A stretch of DNA of 64,000 bases, taken from an uncultured Desulfovibrionaceae bacterium (GTDB lineage Bacteria; Desulfobacterota; Desulfovibrionia; Desulfovibrionales; Desulfovibrionaceae). Position numbers and translations under genes: made by a program. The DNA is taken from contig CALUZB010000015.1 in NCBI GenBank assembly GCA_944325195.1, positions 23,868-87,867 on the forward strand, in the 5' to 3' direction. This document shows, one piece after another, positions 8,816 to 17,378 of the stretch; within the stretch, counting starts at the first letter, position 1; the number at the start of each line of letters is the position of its first letter. Under the pieces are notes generated by a model. It saw only the letters and a program-made list of their open reading frames with translations. It was not told the DNA's origin and did not search any database.

Positions 8816-9862
8816 TCAGAGCTTTTCCCGGTTATACTGCCTGTACATCGTCTTGGTGTTTCCCCGGTGCACCGCGGCATAAGGTTCAAGATATTCCAGC
8901 GTACCATCCGCAAAATAGTCGGCCATGAAGTCTTTAAGATGACTGTCCAGATAATCCGGCTCATGCACTCTCTGCACCAGCCTTTCCTGGTAGGTGATAG
9001 CGGCTTCAAGCAGGCGTTTACGGTATTCGCCGCGCGCAATCCGGTCAGGTGAACCGTGTCCGGGAAAGACATATTCAAAGTCATAGCTGGTTAAAAGACG
9101 CCTGGACTCTGCAATATGGGTTTCAATATCCTGGGGTTGGATCACATATACAAGGTTGTCTTCCGCCAGATCACCGAGAATCATGGCCTGATAGGCGGGC
9201 ACAAGTGTGCAGAGCACGCCGCCTTCCTGGTGGCCTTCCACCGGGATCAGCTTCAGGTCAAAACCGGCCAGATTAATCTCGGTATCTTTCTCAATCAGCT
9301 TGTTGGGAAACACCAGCGGGTTGGTTGCGGGCAGCCCGAACATTGTCCCGGATTCAATCCGGTCTTTATATTTCACCAGGGCAGCATAAGTGCCTTTGGA
9401 GGCAATGATCGTTGAGTCGGCAAAGACGGCATTGCCGCCGGTATGATCCATATCCATGTGGGTGTTGATCACGGTGAACTGTTCAACCCCCAAACTTTCC
9501 AGGCGCCAGCGCACAAACCGGGCCTGTTCAGGGAGCAGCAGAGTGTCAATCACTACTGCCTCCTTACCCTTGAACAGCACATAGCAGGCGGTTCCAATGG
9601 TTAAATCAAACTGTCCCCAATTGTTGTCGTCTGCTCCCAGAATAGGGGAACCCGCTTTACCGTCGCGTCCGATGTAAAAGCACAGGAAATTGTCCGATAA
9701 TTGAATGGTGCGTACAGCCGGGACCCAATTTTCACGCTTGGGCCGGAATCCTTCTTTCCCGAAATCCAGTGGTGGAATTTCCGAGCGGGAAGCGGGAGAT
9801 GCGCCCGCAGCTTTGCTGTCAGCCACAGCAGGGCAGGGAGTTTGGTTAAGTGATGTTTTCAT
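8816..9862 (-). CDS. MBL-fold metallohydrolase with HxDxDH metal motif
   Basis: A 348-residue metallo-beta-lactamase-fold protein. The metal-binding segments are NTHMDMDHTGGN (usually HxHxDH; here the second His is Asp), PVEGHQEGG, ILGDLAEDN and FPGHGSPD. The order and spacing are those of the hydrolase superfamily, so metal binding is likely but with altered ligands. The first 55 residues are a Pro/Ala-rich extension with no signal peptide. The substrate is unknown; lactone, ester or thioester hydrolysis is possible. GGGGA precedes the ATG. The promoter (9994-10043) carries a TetR-type operator shared with the upstream MFS gene, which ties it to that transporter. Confidence 0.8.
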   Translation of the reverse strand: MKTSLNQTPCPAVADSKAAGASPASRSEIPPLDFGKEGFRPKRENWVPAVRTIQLSDNFLCFYIGRDGKAGSPILGADDNNWGQFDLTIGTACYVLFKGKEAVVIDTLLLPEQARFVRWRLESLGVEQFTVINTHMDMDHTGGNAVFADSTIIASKGTYAALVKYKDRIESGTMFGLPATNPLVFPNKLIEKDTEINLAGFDLKLIPVEGHQEGGVLCTLVPAYQAMILGDLAEDNLVYVIQPQDIETHIAESRRLLTSYDFEYVFPGHGSPDRIARGEYRKRLLEAAITYQERLVQRVHEPDYLDSHLKDFMADYFADGTLEYLEPYAAVHRGNTKTMYRQYNREKL

Positions 9863-9901
9863 TATTGGTCCCCATTGAAGGTGTTATTGTTCAAAAACCG
9901 G

Positions 9902-9919
9902 AGAGAGCATTCGCTCTGA
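9902..9919 (-). promoter_or_regulatory. Second, imperfect TetR-type operator in the MBL leader
   Basis: This 18-bp site matches the palindrome AGAGAGCGCTCGCTCTCT at 11824 in 14 of 18 positions (arms AGAGC and GCTCT intact). It lies in the 5' leader of the MBL gene, about 40 bases before the start codon, where a bound repressor could block elongation. Confidence 0.55.
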
Positions 9920-9993
9920 AGCACAGATTTAGTTTCTCCTCTGCTCAGCCGCTCAGGGGTATGGATACCTTTTATCAGCATCAACCGCGGCTA

Positions 9994-10043
9994 TTGGAGA
10001 GAGGGCTCTCTCCAAAGTTATTGAAAAATAAATTGCTTGTCAA
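9994..10043 (-). promoter_or_regulatory. Promoter and TetR-type operator of the MBL gene
   Basis: On the minus strand TTGACA (10043-10038), 17 bases, then TAACTT (10020-10015). The operator starts exactly at the -10 box: arms TTGGAGAGAG and CTCTCTCCAA (9994-10015), ten perfect pairs around a 2-bp centre. The same GAGAGAG/CTCTCTC core appears at 11824 and 9902. Confidence 0.8.
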
Positions 10044-10116
10044 TATAAACTGTCTTATTGAAATTGCTTTGAAACACGTCAGTTGCTCCCATATCTTGCC
10101 TGCATACCCGCAGGTT

Positions 10117-11376
10117 TTATTTCAAAGTGCCCTCAAGTCGCTTCCTTCTGCTCACCATTAAGGAGAGTATGGTAATGGACAGACCGATGACGCACAGAGT
10201 GTAAATCCAGATATAGGTATAGCCGTCGTTGCCGTAATTATCGAGCCAGGTGCCGAATAAAGCGGGCTGGAACAGGTCGGCGGAGAACAGAGCGGTTACC
10301 CCGATCACCATGCCGTGATTTTTGGCCGGCACCATGGCGTCTTTGGCAATGCTGGCCTGGAGAGCGATATTCATAGTTCCCAACAGGCCCAGGATGAACA
10401 CGATCACTACCAGCGCGGGCAGGGGAGTGTCGGCCGGCAGAATCATCACCACAATAACCAACAGGGCCAGGATGCACATGGAGCCGCGGATGACCTTGGC
10501 GGTGGAACCGAGCTTGTCGCCCAGCAGTCCGCCCAGGGGAGCGGAGATAATGCGCAAACCATACTGTCTGAACACGGCCACCACCCCGGAGAAGGCCACG
10601 GTGGTTCCCAACACAGCCGTGAAGTAGGGGGTGAAGTAGGAAATGGATACCTGGAAGGAGTAAATAGTAAAGCAGCCGAAAACGTAAAACCAGGTACCCG
10701 GGTCTTTAATTACCCGGCCGAGATCGCGAAGTGTGCTTTTGGCGCCGCCTGTGGCGGTGATTTCACCGTAAACTTCCATTTTTCTGGCCAGGAGATAACC
10801 ACCGATGCAGGCAACGGTTCCGGCTGTGAAGAAGGCCCAGAGAATGGAGCTCAAGCCCGTGGACAGACTGATTTGGGCAAAATGTTCATACAAAGACAGA
10901 CCGGCAACATTCACGATGATGCTTCCTACTGCCGTACCGATACCGAAGATCCCGAATGAGCGACCGATGGCTTCCGGCGGGGCCACTACCCGGATTGTCT
11001 TGTAAACCGCGGAATACCAGGCGCTCATGAAAAAACCGGCGCAGGCCCAGGTGGCAATGGCCACATAGTAAGTGGGGAAAGTGGCAAACAGGGCGCAGAA
11101 TGTCATCATTCCGGCCAGACCGAAGCAGACGACTTTGCGGCAGTCGAACTTATCGGCAATAATCCCGCCGGGTATGGCGGTAAACAGACCGGTAACCCCA
11201 ATCAGGGTGATCAGTAAGCCGAGTTGCTGGTTGGTGATCTGCAGCGTTTCAATCATGGCGTCATAATAGACATACTGCATGTACATGAACCCCATTACTG
11301 TGGCGAATCCCAGGCCGGTCAGCAAGTACATTGCAATGTGTTTGGGCCCTATTCTGAATACTGTCCTGTCCTCCAT
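10117..11376 (-). CDS. MFS transporter (copy 1)
   Basis: A 419-residue major facilitator with about twelve predicted membrane helices. The loop 2-3 signature is present (GGIIADKFDCRKVV). It opens with the block MYLLTGLGFATVMGFMYMQY, almost identical to the MFS at 14406; the two are very close paralogues over their whole length. The substrate is not recognisable. The start at 11376 is chosen because GAGGAGG lies six bases upstream; an in-frame TTG is at 11391. The gene sits between the TetR gene and the MBL gene, all on the minus strand, and carries its own TetR-operator promoter. Confidence 0.88.
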   Translation of the reverse strand: MEDRTVFRIGPKHIAMYLLTGLGFATVMGFMYMQYVYYDAMIETLQITNQQLGLLITLIGVTGLFTAIPGGIIADKFDCRKVVCFGLAGMMTFCALFATFPTYYVAIATWACAGFFMSAWYSAVYKTIRVVAPPEAIGRSFGIFGIGTAVGSIIVNVAGLSLYEHFAQISLSTGLSSILWAFFTAGTVACIGGYLLARKMEVYGEITATGGAKSTLRDLGRVIKDPGTWFYVFGCFTIYSFQVSISYFTPYFTAVLGTTVAFSGVVAVFRQYGLRIISAPLGGLLGDKLGSTAKVIRGSMCILALLVIVVMILPADTPLPALVVIVFILGLLGTMNIALQASIAKDAMVPAKNHGMVIGVTALFSADLFQPALFGTWLDNYGNDGYTYIWIYTLCVIGLSITILSLMVSRRKRLEGTLK

Positions 11377-11823
11377 GTCATACCTCCTCAATTTATGGAT
11401 CTGATTATGAAAACCGTCGCTGTTTCCCTGAACAGCAGAATCAGCCGGACTGCTTTTGAAGGAATCAGAGTAAACTAACTTTACAAAGCTAATTTGTCCC
11501 GACGGTTGTGCAGGCAGACTCCCGCGTCGTAATTATGCGGAAAAACAGTGGTTTTCCGCGAATAACAGGGCGCAATGATTGAAATGTATAATTCCAATCT
11601 GAAAATGCTCTGAGTATGCAAACCCATTGCACGCGCCATTCTGAAAGGAACACCGGTCGCGTTGCATTCCGACAGGAAAAGCCTTTCAAAGTCGGCTGTG
11701 AGTCTCTCCAGGATACGCACTGCCGGATTGCCCGAAAGACAAGGCATTGAGAACAACCTGTTCAGCTCACAACGTCAAGCAGGGGCGTTCCGGAATAAGT
11801 CCCTCTCAGTTTCGGTGTGTCGG
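11377..11823. other. Long 5' leader of MFS copy 1
   Basis: No supportable ORF. A hairpin GCGGAAAA/TTTTCCGC near 11537-11559 is the only clear structure. From the promoter at 11841-11869 the leader is about 450 bases long, unusually long for a carrier gene. Confidence 0.45.
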
Positions 11824-11869
11824 AGAGAGCGCTCGCTCTCTAACTAGATAAAAACGAACTTTTTGTCAA
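11824..11869 (-). promoter_or_regulatory. Promoter and TetR-type operator of MFS copy 1
   Basis: Minus-strand TTGACA (11869-11864), 17 bases, TAGTTA (11846-11841). The palindrome AGAGAGCGCTCGCTCTCT (11824-11841; 8-bp perfect arms, 2-bp centre) overlaps the end of the -10 box. This is the usual repressor geometry and fits the TetR gene 120 bases upstream. Confidence 0.82.
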
Positions 11870-11990
11870 GACCAGGTGCGATTTGAGGGGCGATGGCCGG
11901 ACAGCTTTACGCGCCCAAGCCATGCATCTATCCAGGGGCAACAGTTTTGGCGGTTCAGCACCTTGCTTGTCTTTTGCACCGGATTACGAA

Positions 11991-12644
11991 TTATTCCGGA
12001 TCGGCTTTGGGCGACAGGCAGGTTCTCAGGTTATCCACGATTCTGTTGATCAGCGTATCCACAGACAAATTGCCGTCGGCATCGCACAGGAATACCTCAA
12101 ACCTTTTTCTGTGGTAGGTGGAAGCTAGGCTGAAGAAGAAGAGCAGAGTTTCACTGTCTATCAGGTAAGCCGCCTGTTTCGGCGGAATGGATCGGGCGAT
12201 TTCTCCCCGGGCGATTGCCTTTTCCGCCAGATTGATCCAGGCGTTTTCAATAACCGTTTCTCCCTCTATGGTAATTTTGTCGGCCAGATCATTCATGGAA
12301 GTTGACCAGATGTCGGCATAAAGCAAAAAGTAGGCGGGGTGGCGCTGGAACGAAGCGGCCACACTGTTCAGCATCTGCCGGATCAGTTCATAGATGGAGC
12401 AGTCGGATTTTTCATGCAGGGCGTAAGCTGCCTGCATGGTTTTTACCACATGCTGGAACACATAGGTATAAAGTTTCTCTTTGCTTTTGAAATAGCGGTA
12501 AAGTGCCCCGTTCGACATGTTGGCCCGTTCGCAGATGGAATTGATATTGGCCCGCCAATATCCGTATTCCGCAAACACTTCGGCGGCGGCGTATAAAATT
12601 TCGTCCTGACGTTTTGTCGGCAACTTATTGAATGTTTCGTACAT
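11991..12644 (-). CDS. TetR/AcrR-family transcriptional regulator
   Basis: A 217-residue regulator. The N-terminal helix-turn-helix reads RQDEILYAAAEVFAEYGY, then SICERANMSNGALYRYFKSK, the recognition helix of the family. The all-helical C-terminal ligand domain shows no motif that names the inducer. It is encoded just upstream of MFS copy 1 and the MBL gene on the same strand; the repeated AGAGAGCG palindromes in both promoters are its likely targets (inference from position and operator type). The start ATG is preceded by AAGG about nine bases upstream. Its own promoter is at 12726-12754 and lacks that palindrome, so it may not control itself. Confidence 0.88.
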   Translation of the reverse strand: MYETFNKLPTKRQDEILYAAAEVFAEYGYWRANINSICERANMSNGALYRYFKSKEKLYTYVFQHVVKTMQAAYALHEKSDCSIYELIRQMLNSVAASFQRHPAYFLLYADIWSTSMNDLADKITIEGETVIENAWINLAEKAIARGEIARSIPPKQAAYLIDSETLLFFFSLASTYHRKRFEVFLCDADGNLSVDTLINRIVDNLRTCLSPKADPE

Positions 12645-12725
12645 GTATTTCTGCCTTATCTGCGGTTATTAATCCTGAATATAGGCCCGGCAGGCCGGCC
12701 GGGTGAACTGCATCGGTTGAGTCGG

Positions 12726-12754
12726 ATTAGAACATTTAACTTTGAAATTGTCCA
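12726..12754 (-). promoter_or_regulatory. Probable TetR gene promoter
   Basis: Minus-strand TGGACA (12754-12749), 17 bases, TCTAAT (12731-12726), 82 bases before the start codon. Confidence 0.55.
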
Positions 12755-13199
12755 CGCCTGTTGCAAGGGGGCGCCGGTCTTGAAACGGACCGGGCATATG
12801 TTCCGGAAGCTGCAGGGGTAGGGCGGTTCGCGCCGTTGCTGGTTCAGTCTGTACCGGGTTATGTTTAAATTATCGGGTATGAGAAGGAGGCGGTATGTGG
12901 CCGGGCTGCATCACCGACCACATACCTGTTGCCTTACGGCGTTTGCTCTGATTCTGCCGCTCGGGAGGGCTGACTTGAGGGGACAGTTTTTCCACCTGCT
13001 TAAAGCGCAGGCCGCGCAACTGAATGGTTGGTTTGCGGCGGACGTTGCTCGTCCAGTCAAAAGGCGCTGAACAGCTACCGCCTCAACCAGCTGCTTGAGC
13101 GCTGAGCCCGTCCCGGTCATTGGCGTGGGGAGTCGCCTTGAGGGAGACTTGGCAGACAGAGCAATGCTGCGGCTTGGGAATGCCCATGAACATCAAGGC
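12755..13199. other. Gene-free stretch between TetR promoter and hydrolase copy 1
   Basis: About 440 bases with no supportable ORF, and no strong hairpin or repeat that I could see. Confidence 0.4.
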
Positions 13200-13781
13200 C
13201 TACAGAGCGGACTCCACGTCTGCTACCGTGATCAGGGCGTCTCTTTGCAAATACTGCATGGCTTTCAAGGCGTAATCGTGAGCTTCCTTACTGGAACCGG
13301 CGCAGGCGTCTGTAACCACTTTAAAATGATAGTCGTGCTGGTGGGCGTCAACAGCGGTATAATGCACACATACGTCTGTGAAGCCGCCGATCAGATACAG
13401 GGTTTTCGCCCCCAGCCCTTTAAGCAGAATTTCCAGGTCAGTTCCGAAAAAACCGCTGTAGCGCCGTTTGGTAATCTGATATTCGCCCTCAATGGGGTAA
13501 GTCAGATGCGCATAATCGGTGTGCGGGGAATCTTCCAGCAGATGTACTCCTTCCGTGCCGTCCAACTCGCGCCCGAAATCCACCATATCCTTTCTGTGCA
13601 CTTCCTTAAGTTGGATAACCGGGATTTTCTTGGCCCGGAAAACGTCCAGAACCCGCTTGGCATTCTGAACCATTATCCGATCCGCTTCCATGGCCGCCTG
13701 TAAATTTTCGCTCCAGGTGCCGGTCATGTCGCCGCCTTGCACATCCACTACTACCAGAACGCTGTTTTCTTCAATTTTCAT
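13200..13781 (-). CDS. Isochorismatase-family cysteine hydrolase (copy 1)
   Basis: A 193-residue single-domain alpha/beta hydrolase of the isochorismatase/nicotinamidase family. The Asp-Lys-Cys triad is visible: D13 (VVVDVQGG), K105 (ITKRRYSGF) and C138 (GGFTDVCVHYT). Most members with this triad hydrolyse C-N bonds of amides; true isochorismatases lack the Cys. All three copies in the window share EVHRxxMxDFGRELDGxE near residues 60-78, a marker of this subgroup. The start at 13781 follows GGAGAGGG. It is transcribed away from the MFS copy 2 cluster from a promoter with the TATGAYGACTTRA motif. Confidence 0.88.
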   Translation of the reverse strand: MKIEENSVLVVVDVQGGDMTGTWSENLQAAMEADRIMVQNAKRVLDVFRAKKIPVIQLKEVHRKDMVDFGRELDGTEGVHLLEDSPHTDYAHLTYPIEGEYQITKRRYSGFFGTDLEILLKGLGAKTLYLIGGFTDVCVHYTAVDAHQHDYHFKVVTDACAGSSKEAHDYALKAMQYLQRDALITVADVESAL

Positions 13782-13843
13782 CAATCCCTCTCCTTATGTT
13801 GTTGGTTGCAGTTGTAATGGGCAGATGTTGTTATGGCAATTTG

Positions 13844-13883
13844 TATGATGACTTGATATACAAGTTTGCTGAAAAGGCGTCAA
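13844..13883 (-). promoter_or_regulatory. Promoter A: hydrolase copy 1 promoter with shared operator
   Basis: Minus-strand TTGACG (13883-13878), 17 bases, TATATC (13860-13855). The -10 box lies inside the inverted repeat ACTTG-ATATA-CAAGT (13851-13865), and the motif TATGATGACTTGA occupies 13844-13856. The same motif is found at 14077 and 18976. Confidence 0.75.
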
Positions 13884-14040
13884 GCGAAATTTTCGGCTCA
13901 ACTTGACGGGCAATGTTGCAGGCGGTGCGTATCGAGTTTGCCGGTTACACCACGACGTGCCAGGCGCCCGCCCTTCAGCCCTGTCCAGTTTAATTTACCC
14001 TAGGCCTTTTGCGGATTTGCCGGCTTTTTCCAAATAAGGA

Positions 14041-14108
14041 TTGACAAGGTTGTTTTAAGTGAGTTATGACAACTTATATGACGACTTAAGTAATGTAAGT
14101 CGTCATAT
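14041..14108 (+). promoter_or_regulatory. Promoter B: MFS copy 2 promoter with three operator half-sites
   Basis: TTGACA (14041-14046), 18 bases, TATGAC (14065-14070). Half-sites are TATGACAACTTAT (14065-14077), TATGACGACTTAA (14077-14089) and the inverted copy ending at 14107. The last two form a perfect 13-bp inverted repeat, ATATGACGACTTA / TAAGTCGTCATAT, with a 7-base spacer. The predicted transcript has a leader of about 300 bases before the MFS start. Confidence 0.78.
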
Positions 14109-14405
14109 GCAGCAGCAGGTAACAAAAAGGGACGTTCAGACGTACTGCTACTCTGAATATATCGCGGTTCAAGAAACAGAAGCTCAGATTGGTTTGCGAT
14201 AGTTGGGACGTTTTTCGTAAGCCGAGGAAGGCCGGGAGGCTGCAGGCGCAGCCGGGAGTTCTCACCGGTTTGCGTCGCAAGCTGAGCGATTTCCGAAAGC
14301 TTCAAGGTTTGGCCGGGCTGTGTCCGCATTCATTGCCATACCGCTTCATGCCGGTTTGGAAAGGTTTGAGCAGGTAGGGCATATTAACAATAGGAGGTAA
14401 AGTGT

Positions 14406-15650
14406 ATGTTTAAAATAGGGGTGAAGCATTACGCGATGTATCTGCTCACCGGCCTGGGGTTTGCCACGGTAATGGGCTTCATGTACATGCAGTATGTCTA
14501 TTATGACGCCATGCTTGAAACCATGCAGATCAGCAATCAGCAGATGGGGCTTTTGATTACCACGCTGGGCATTTCAGCGCTGGTTACAGCCATTCCCGGC
14601 GGGATCATCGCCGACAAATACGATTGCCGTAAGGTACTGGCCTGGAGTCTGCTCGGGATCATGGCCTTTTGTGCCCTGTTCGCGGTTTTCCCCAACTATT
14701 ATGTGGCGGTTGTCACCTGGGCGATTGCGGGCTGCATTATGAGCGCCTGGTATTCAGCGGTATATAAGGTAATCCGGGTTGTGGCTCCGCCGGAAGCCAT
14801 CGGCCGCTCGTTCGGGATTTTCGGGATCGGCACGGCTATCGGCAGTATTCTGGTTAACGTGGCCGGGCTTGCCCTGTATGAACATTTCGCCGCCCAGAGC
14901 CTTTCAACCGGCTTAAGCTCCATTCTCTGGGCTTTCTTCACTGCCGGCACCATTTCAGCCATCGGCGGTTATTTCCTTTCCATGAGTCTGCCGGTTTATG
15001 GCGAAATTACCGTTGAGGGCGGGGCTAAAACCACCCTCAGCGACCTTGTGGCGGTATTCAAGGATGCAGGCACCTGGCTTTATGTAGTCGGCTGCTTCTG
15101 CATTTACTCCTTCCAGGTATCCATTTCCTACTTCACCCCTTACTTTACGGCTGTGTTGGGTACCACCGTGGCCTTCTCCGGCATCGTGGCCGTGTTCAGA
15201 CAGTATGGTTTGCGCATTATCTCCGCGCCTATCGGCGGGGCATTGGGTGATAAACTCGGCTCCACCGCCAAGGTCATTCGCGGCTCCATGTGCATTTTGG
15301 GCCTGCTGGTATTGGTGGTGATGTTCCTGCCCGCCAGCACCCCGCTGGCCGTCCTGGTAGTGATTGTATTCATTCTGGGCCTTTTGGGCACCATGAACAT
15401 TGCCTTGCAGTCAAGCATTGCCAAGGACGCAGTGGTCCCACCGAAAAATCATGGTCTGGTGGTGGGCCTTACCGCTCTGTTCTCCGCCGACCTGTTCCAA
15501 CACACGCTGTTCGGCACTTGGCTCGATAACCACGGCAACGACGGCTACACCTATATCTGGATTTACACCCTTTGCGTCATTGTGCTGGCGATTATCACCC
15601 TGAGCATAATGGTGAACCGCAGAAAGCGGATTGAGGGTGAATTAAAATAA
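14406..15650 (+). CDS. MFS transporter (copy 2)
   Basis: A 414-residue carrier with about twelve helices, a near twin of the MFS at 10117. Shared blocks include YLLTGLGFATVMGFMYMQY, GRSFGIFGIGTA and SLSTGLSSILWAFFTAGT, plus the C-terminal DGYTYIWIYTLCVI. Motif A reads GGIIADKYDCRKVL. Such closeness suggests a recent duplication. AGGAGG lies about nine bases before the ATG. It is the first gene of a plus-strand unit with two isochorismatase-family hydrolases, so import or export of a compound coupled to its hydrolysis is the likely theme (inference). The substrate is unknown. Confidence 0.88.
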   Translation: MFKIGVKHYAMYLLTGLGFATVMGFMYMQYVYYDAMLETMQISNQQMGLLITTLGISALVTAIPGGIIADKYDCRKVLAWSLLGIMAFCALFAVFPNYYVAVVTWAIAGCIMSAWYSAVYKVIRVVAPPEAIGRSFGIFGIGTAIGSILVNVAGLALYEHFAAQSLSTGLSSILWAFFTAGTISAIGGYFLSMSLPVYGEITVEGGAKTTLSDLVAVFKDAGTWLYVVGCFCIYSFQVSISYFTPYFTAVLGTTVAFSGIVAVFRQYGLRIISAPIGGALGDKLGSTAKVIRGSMCILGLLVLVVMFLPASTPLAVLVVIVFILGLLGTMNIALQSSIAKDAVVPPKNHGLVVGLTALFSADLFQHTLFGTWLDNHGNDGYTYIWIYTLCVIVLAIITLSIMVNRRKRIEGELK

Positions 15651-15677
15651 CCATAAGTGATTATTGGAGATACTATT

Positions 15678-16277
15678 ATGATTAAAGGTAAAGCGGCATT
15701 AGTGGTGGTGGATGTACAGCAGGGGATTATGGATACTTCCCTGCATTGGTTCAAGCAGGAAAATGCGGACACGGTAATGCGGGTGAAGACGCTGGTGGAT
15801 GCCTGTCGTGAGGCCGGAATTCCGGCGGCGTTTCTCTATGAAGTGCACCGCAAGTCGATGATTGACTTCGGCCGCGAGCTGGACGGCACGGAAAAGGTGC
15901 ATTGCCTTGAGGATAACCCGAACACTCCCATTGCGTCCGCCCTGGAATTGCGGCCCGAGGACGCCATCATTCCCAAGCGTCGTTACAGCGGCTTTCTCTA
16001 CACCGATCTGGAAGTGGTGCTGAACGGCTTTGGAGTGCATGCCGGCGATACCCTGATCATGTGCGGTTATTTAACCGACGTTTGCGTACACTACACCTTT
16101 GTGGACGCGCACCAGCGCGATTTCCGGATTAAGGTGGTGAAGGACTGTTGCGGCGGTTCCACCCAAAAGGCGCACGATTACGCATTTGACGCCATGTACT
16201 ATCTGCAGCATGACGCCCCGTGCAATCTGGCTGAGATTCTTGAAGATATTAAGGAATACGGCTCCAGGCAGAAATAG
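15678..16277 (+). CDS. Isochorismatase-family cysteine hydrolase (copy 2)
   Basis: A 199-residue hydrolase. The triad is D12 (VVVDVQQG), K100 (IIPKRRYSGF) and C135 (YLTDVCVHYTFVDAHQ). The subgroup marker reads EVHRKSMIDFGRELDGTE. It is closer to copy 3 than to copy 1: both have LYTDL after the lysine segment and a GDTLI-CGYLTDVC block. The start at 15678 follows GGAG; seven codons upstream is another in-frame ATG without a ribosome-binding site. It starts 28 bases after MFS copy 2, so the two are probably one transcript. An amide-type substrate is likely from the triad, but its identity is unknown. Confidence 0.88.
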   Translation: MIKGKAALVVVDVQQGIMDTSLHWFKQENADTVMRVKTLVDACREAGIPAAFLYEVHRKSMIDFGRELDGTEKVHCLEDNPNTPIASALELRPEDAIIPKRRYSGFLYTDLEVVLNGFGVHAGDTLIMCGYLTDVCVHYTFVDAHQRDFRIKVVKDCCGGSTQKAHDYAFDAMYYLQHDAPCNLAEILEDIKEYGSRQK

Positions 16278-16361
16278 CGGCACAGATAAGATTGCCGCCC
16301 GTCGGCGGGGCGGGCGGCATTCCGGGCATAACATTCAGGGAATGTATAGGAGGGACAGGTA

Positions 16362-16961
16362 ATGATTACAGGGAAAGCAGCGCTATTGGTGATAGACGTA
16401 CAGGAAGGGATCATGGACCAGTCGTCCAAGTTCTATGATCCGGAAAATGCAGCAGGGGTGATGCGGATCAAGACCCTGCTTGACGCTTGCCGGGCAGCGG
16501 GCATTCCCCCGGTGTTTTTCAAGGAAGTGCATCGCCCATCGATGATCGACTTCGGACGGGAATTGGACGGTTCTGAAGGAGTGCATGCTCTTGAGAGCAG
16601 CCCGCGCACGGAAATAGCTGAAGTGCTGGCAGTGCGCCCGGAGGAGGCGGTAATACCCAAACGCCGCTACAGCAGTTTCCTGTACACGGATTTGAAAATA
16701 GTGCTCAACGGTCTGGGGGTGAACCCCGGCGACACTCTGATTCTTTGCGGCTACTTAACCGACGTGTGCGTGCATTACACCTTTGTGGATGCCCATCAAC
16801 TGGATTTCCGACTCAAAGTGGTCAGGGACTGCTGCGGCGGCTCAACTGATGCGGCCCATGCGGGCGCCCTGAACGCCATGTACTATCTCCAGCATGAAGC
16901 CCCATGCAGTCTGGAGGAAATTCTCCGGGATATAAAGGAATACGCTTCCAGAGCGGGTTGA
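16362..16961 (+). CDS. Isochorismatase-family cysteine hydrolase (copy 3)
   Basis: A 199-residue tandem paralogue of copy 2. The triad is D12 (LLVIDVQEG), K100 (VIPKRRYSSF) and C135 (YLTDVCVHYTFVDAHQ). The marker reads EVHRPSMIDFGRELDGSE. Same length and colinear with copy 2, so a tandem duplication is likely. The family is often oligomeric, and two different chains could co-assemble, but nothing in the sequence proves this. AGGAGGG precedes the start. The 84-base gap after copy 2 holds a GC-rich inverted repeat (GCCGCCCGTCGGCGGGGCGGGCGGC region, 16292-16317) that could weaken readthrough. Confidence 0.87.
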   Translation: MITGKAALLVIDVQEGIMDQSSKFYDPENAAGVMRIKTLLDACRAAGIPPVFFKEVHRPSMIDFGRELDGSEGVHALESSPRTEIAEVLAVRPEEAVIPKRRYSSFLYTDLKIVLNGLGVNPGDTLILCGYLTDVCVHYTFVDAHQLDFRLKVVRDCCGGSTDAAHAGALNAMYYLQHEAPCSLEEILRDIKEYASRAG

Positions 16962-17375
16962 TTTGCAGCCCTTGTGGACGCGCTTGCGGGCAACGGCAAG
17001 ATAAACAGCTTTTGTTTTGTCTGCAGGTGAGCGGCTTGCGGCCGGGAGCAGCGGCTTCAAAAGCTGTTTGTTCTTGAACGAAAATAAGAAAAGCCACTAT
17101 TTGATAATCTATAACAAGTGCTTCAAGCAGGTGTGTTGCGGCATTTTGGCTGTTTGCCGGGCAACCCTGCCGGCACTGCGAGTGTGAAGGCTTTATCGTT
17201 TTCCAGAGCAGCCGGTCTGAATCTGTCCGGCTGGGCAAATCTATTCTGACCACCCCGCGGCTTTTCCGCCGGCGGCGCGGTCACGCTCGTTGCAGCGTCC
17301 GGTGTCGTGGAAGCACTTCCAAGGCCGGTCTGCTCTAGACGGTATTATTCTCAAAACCCGTAAATCTGGAGGTAG
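16962..17375. other. Gene-free region before MFS copy 3
   Basis: About 410 bases with no supportable ORF. An AT-rich segment near 17085-17115 (TTGATAATCTATAAC) may hold a promoter. The TATGAYGACTTRA motif of promoters A-C was not seen here. Confidence 0.4.
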
Positions 17376-17378
17376 ATG

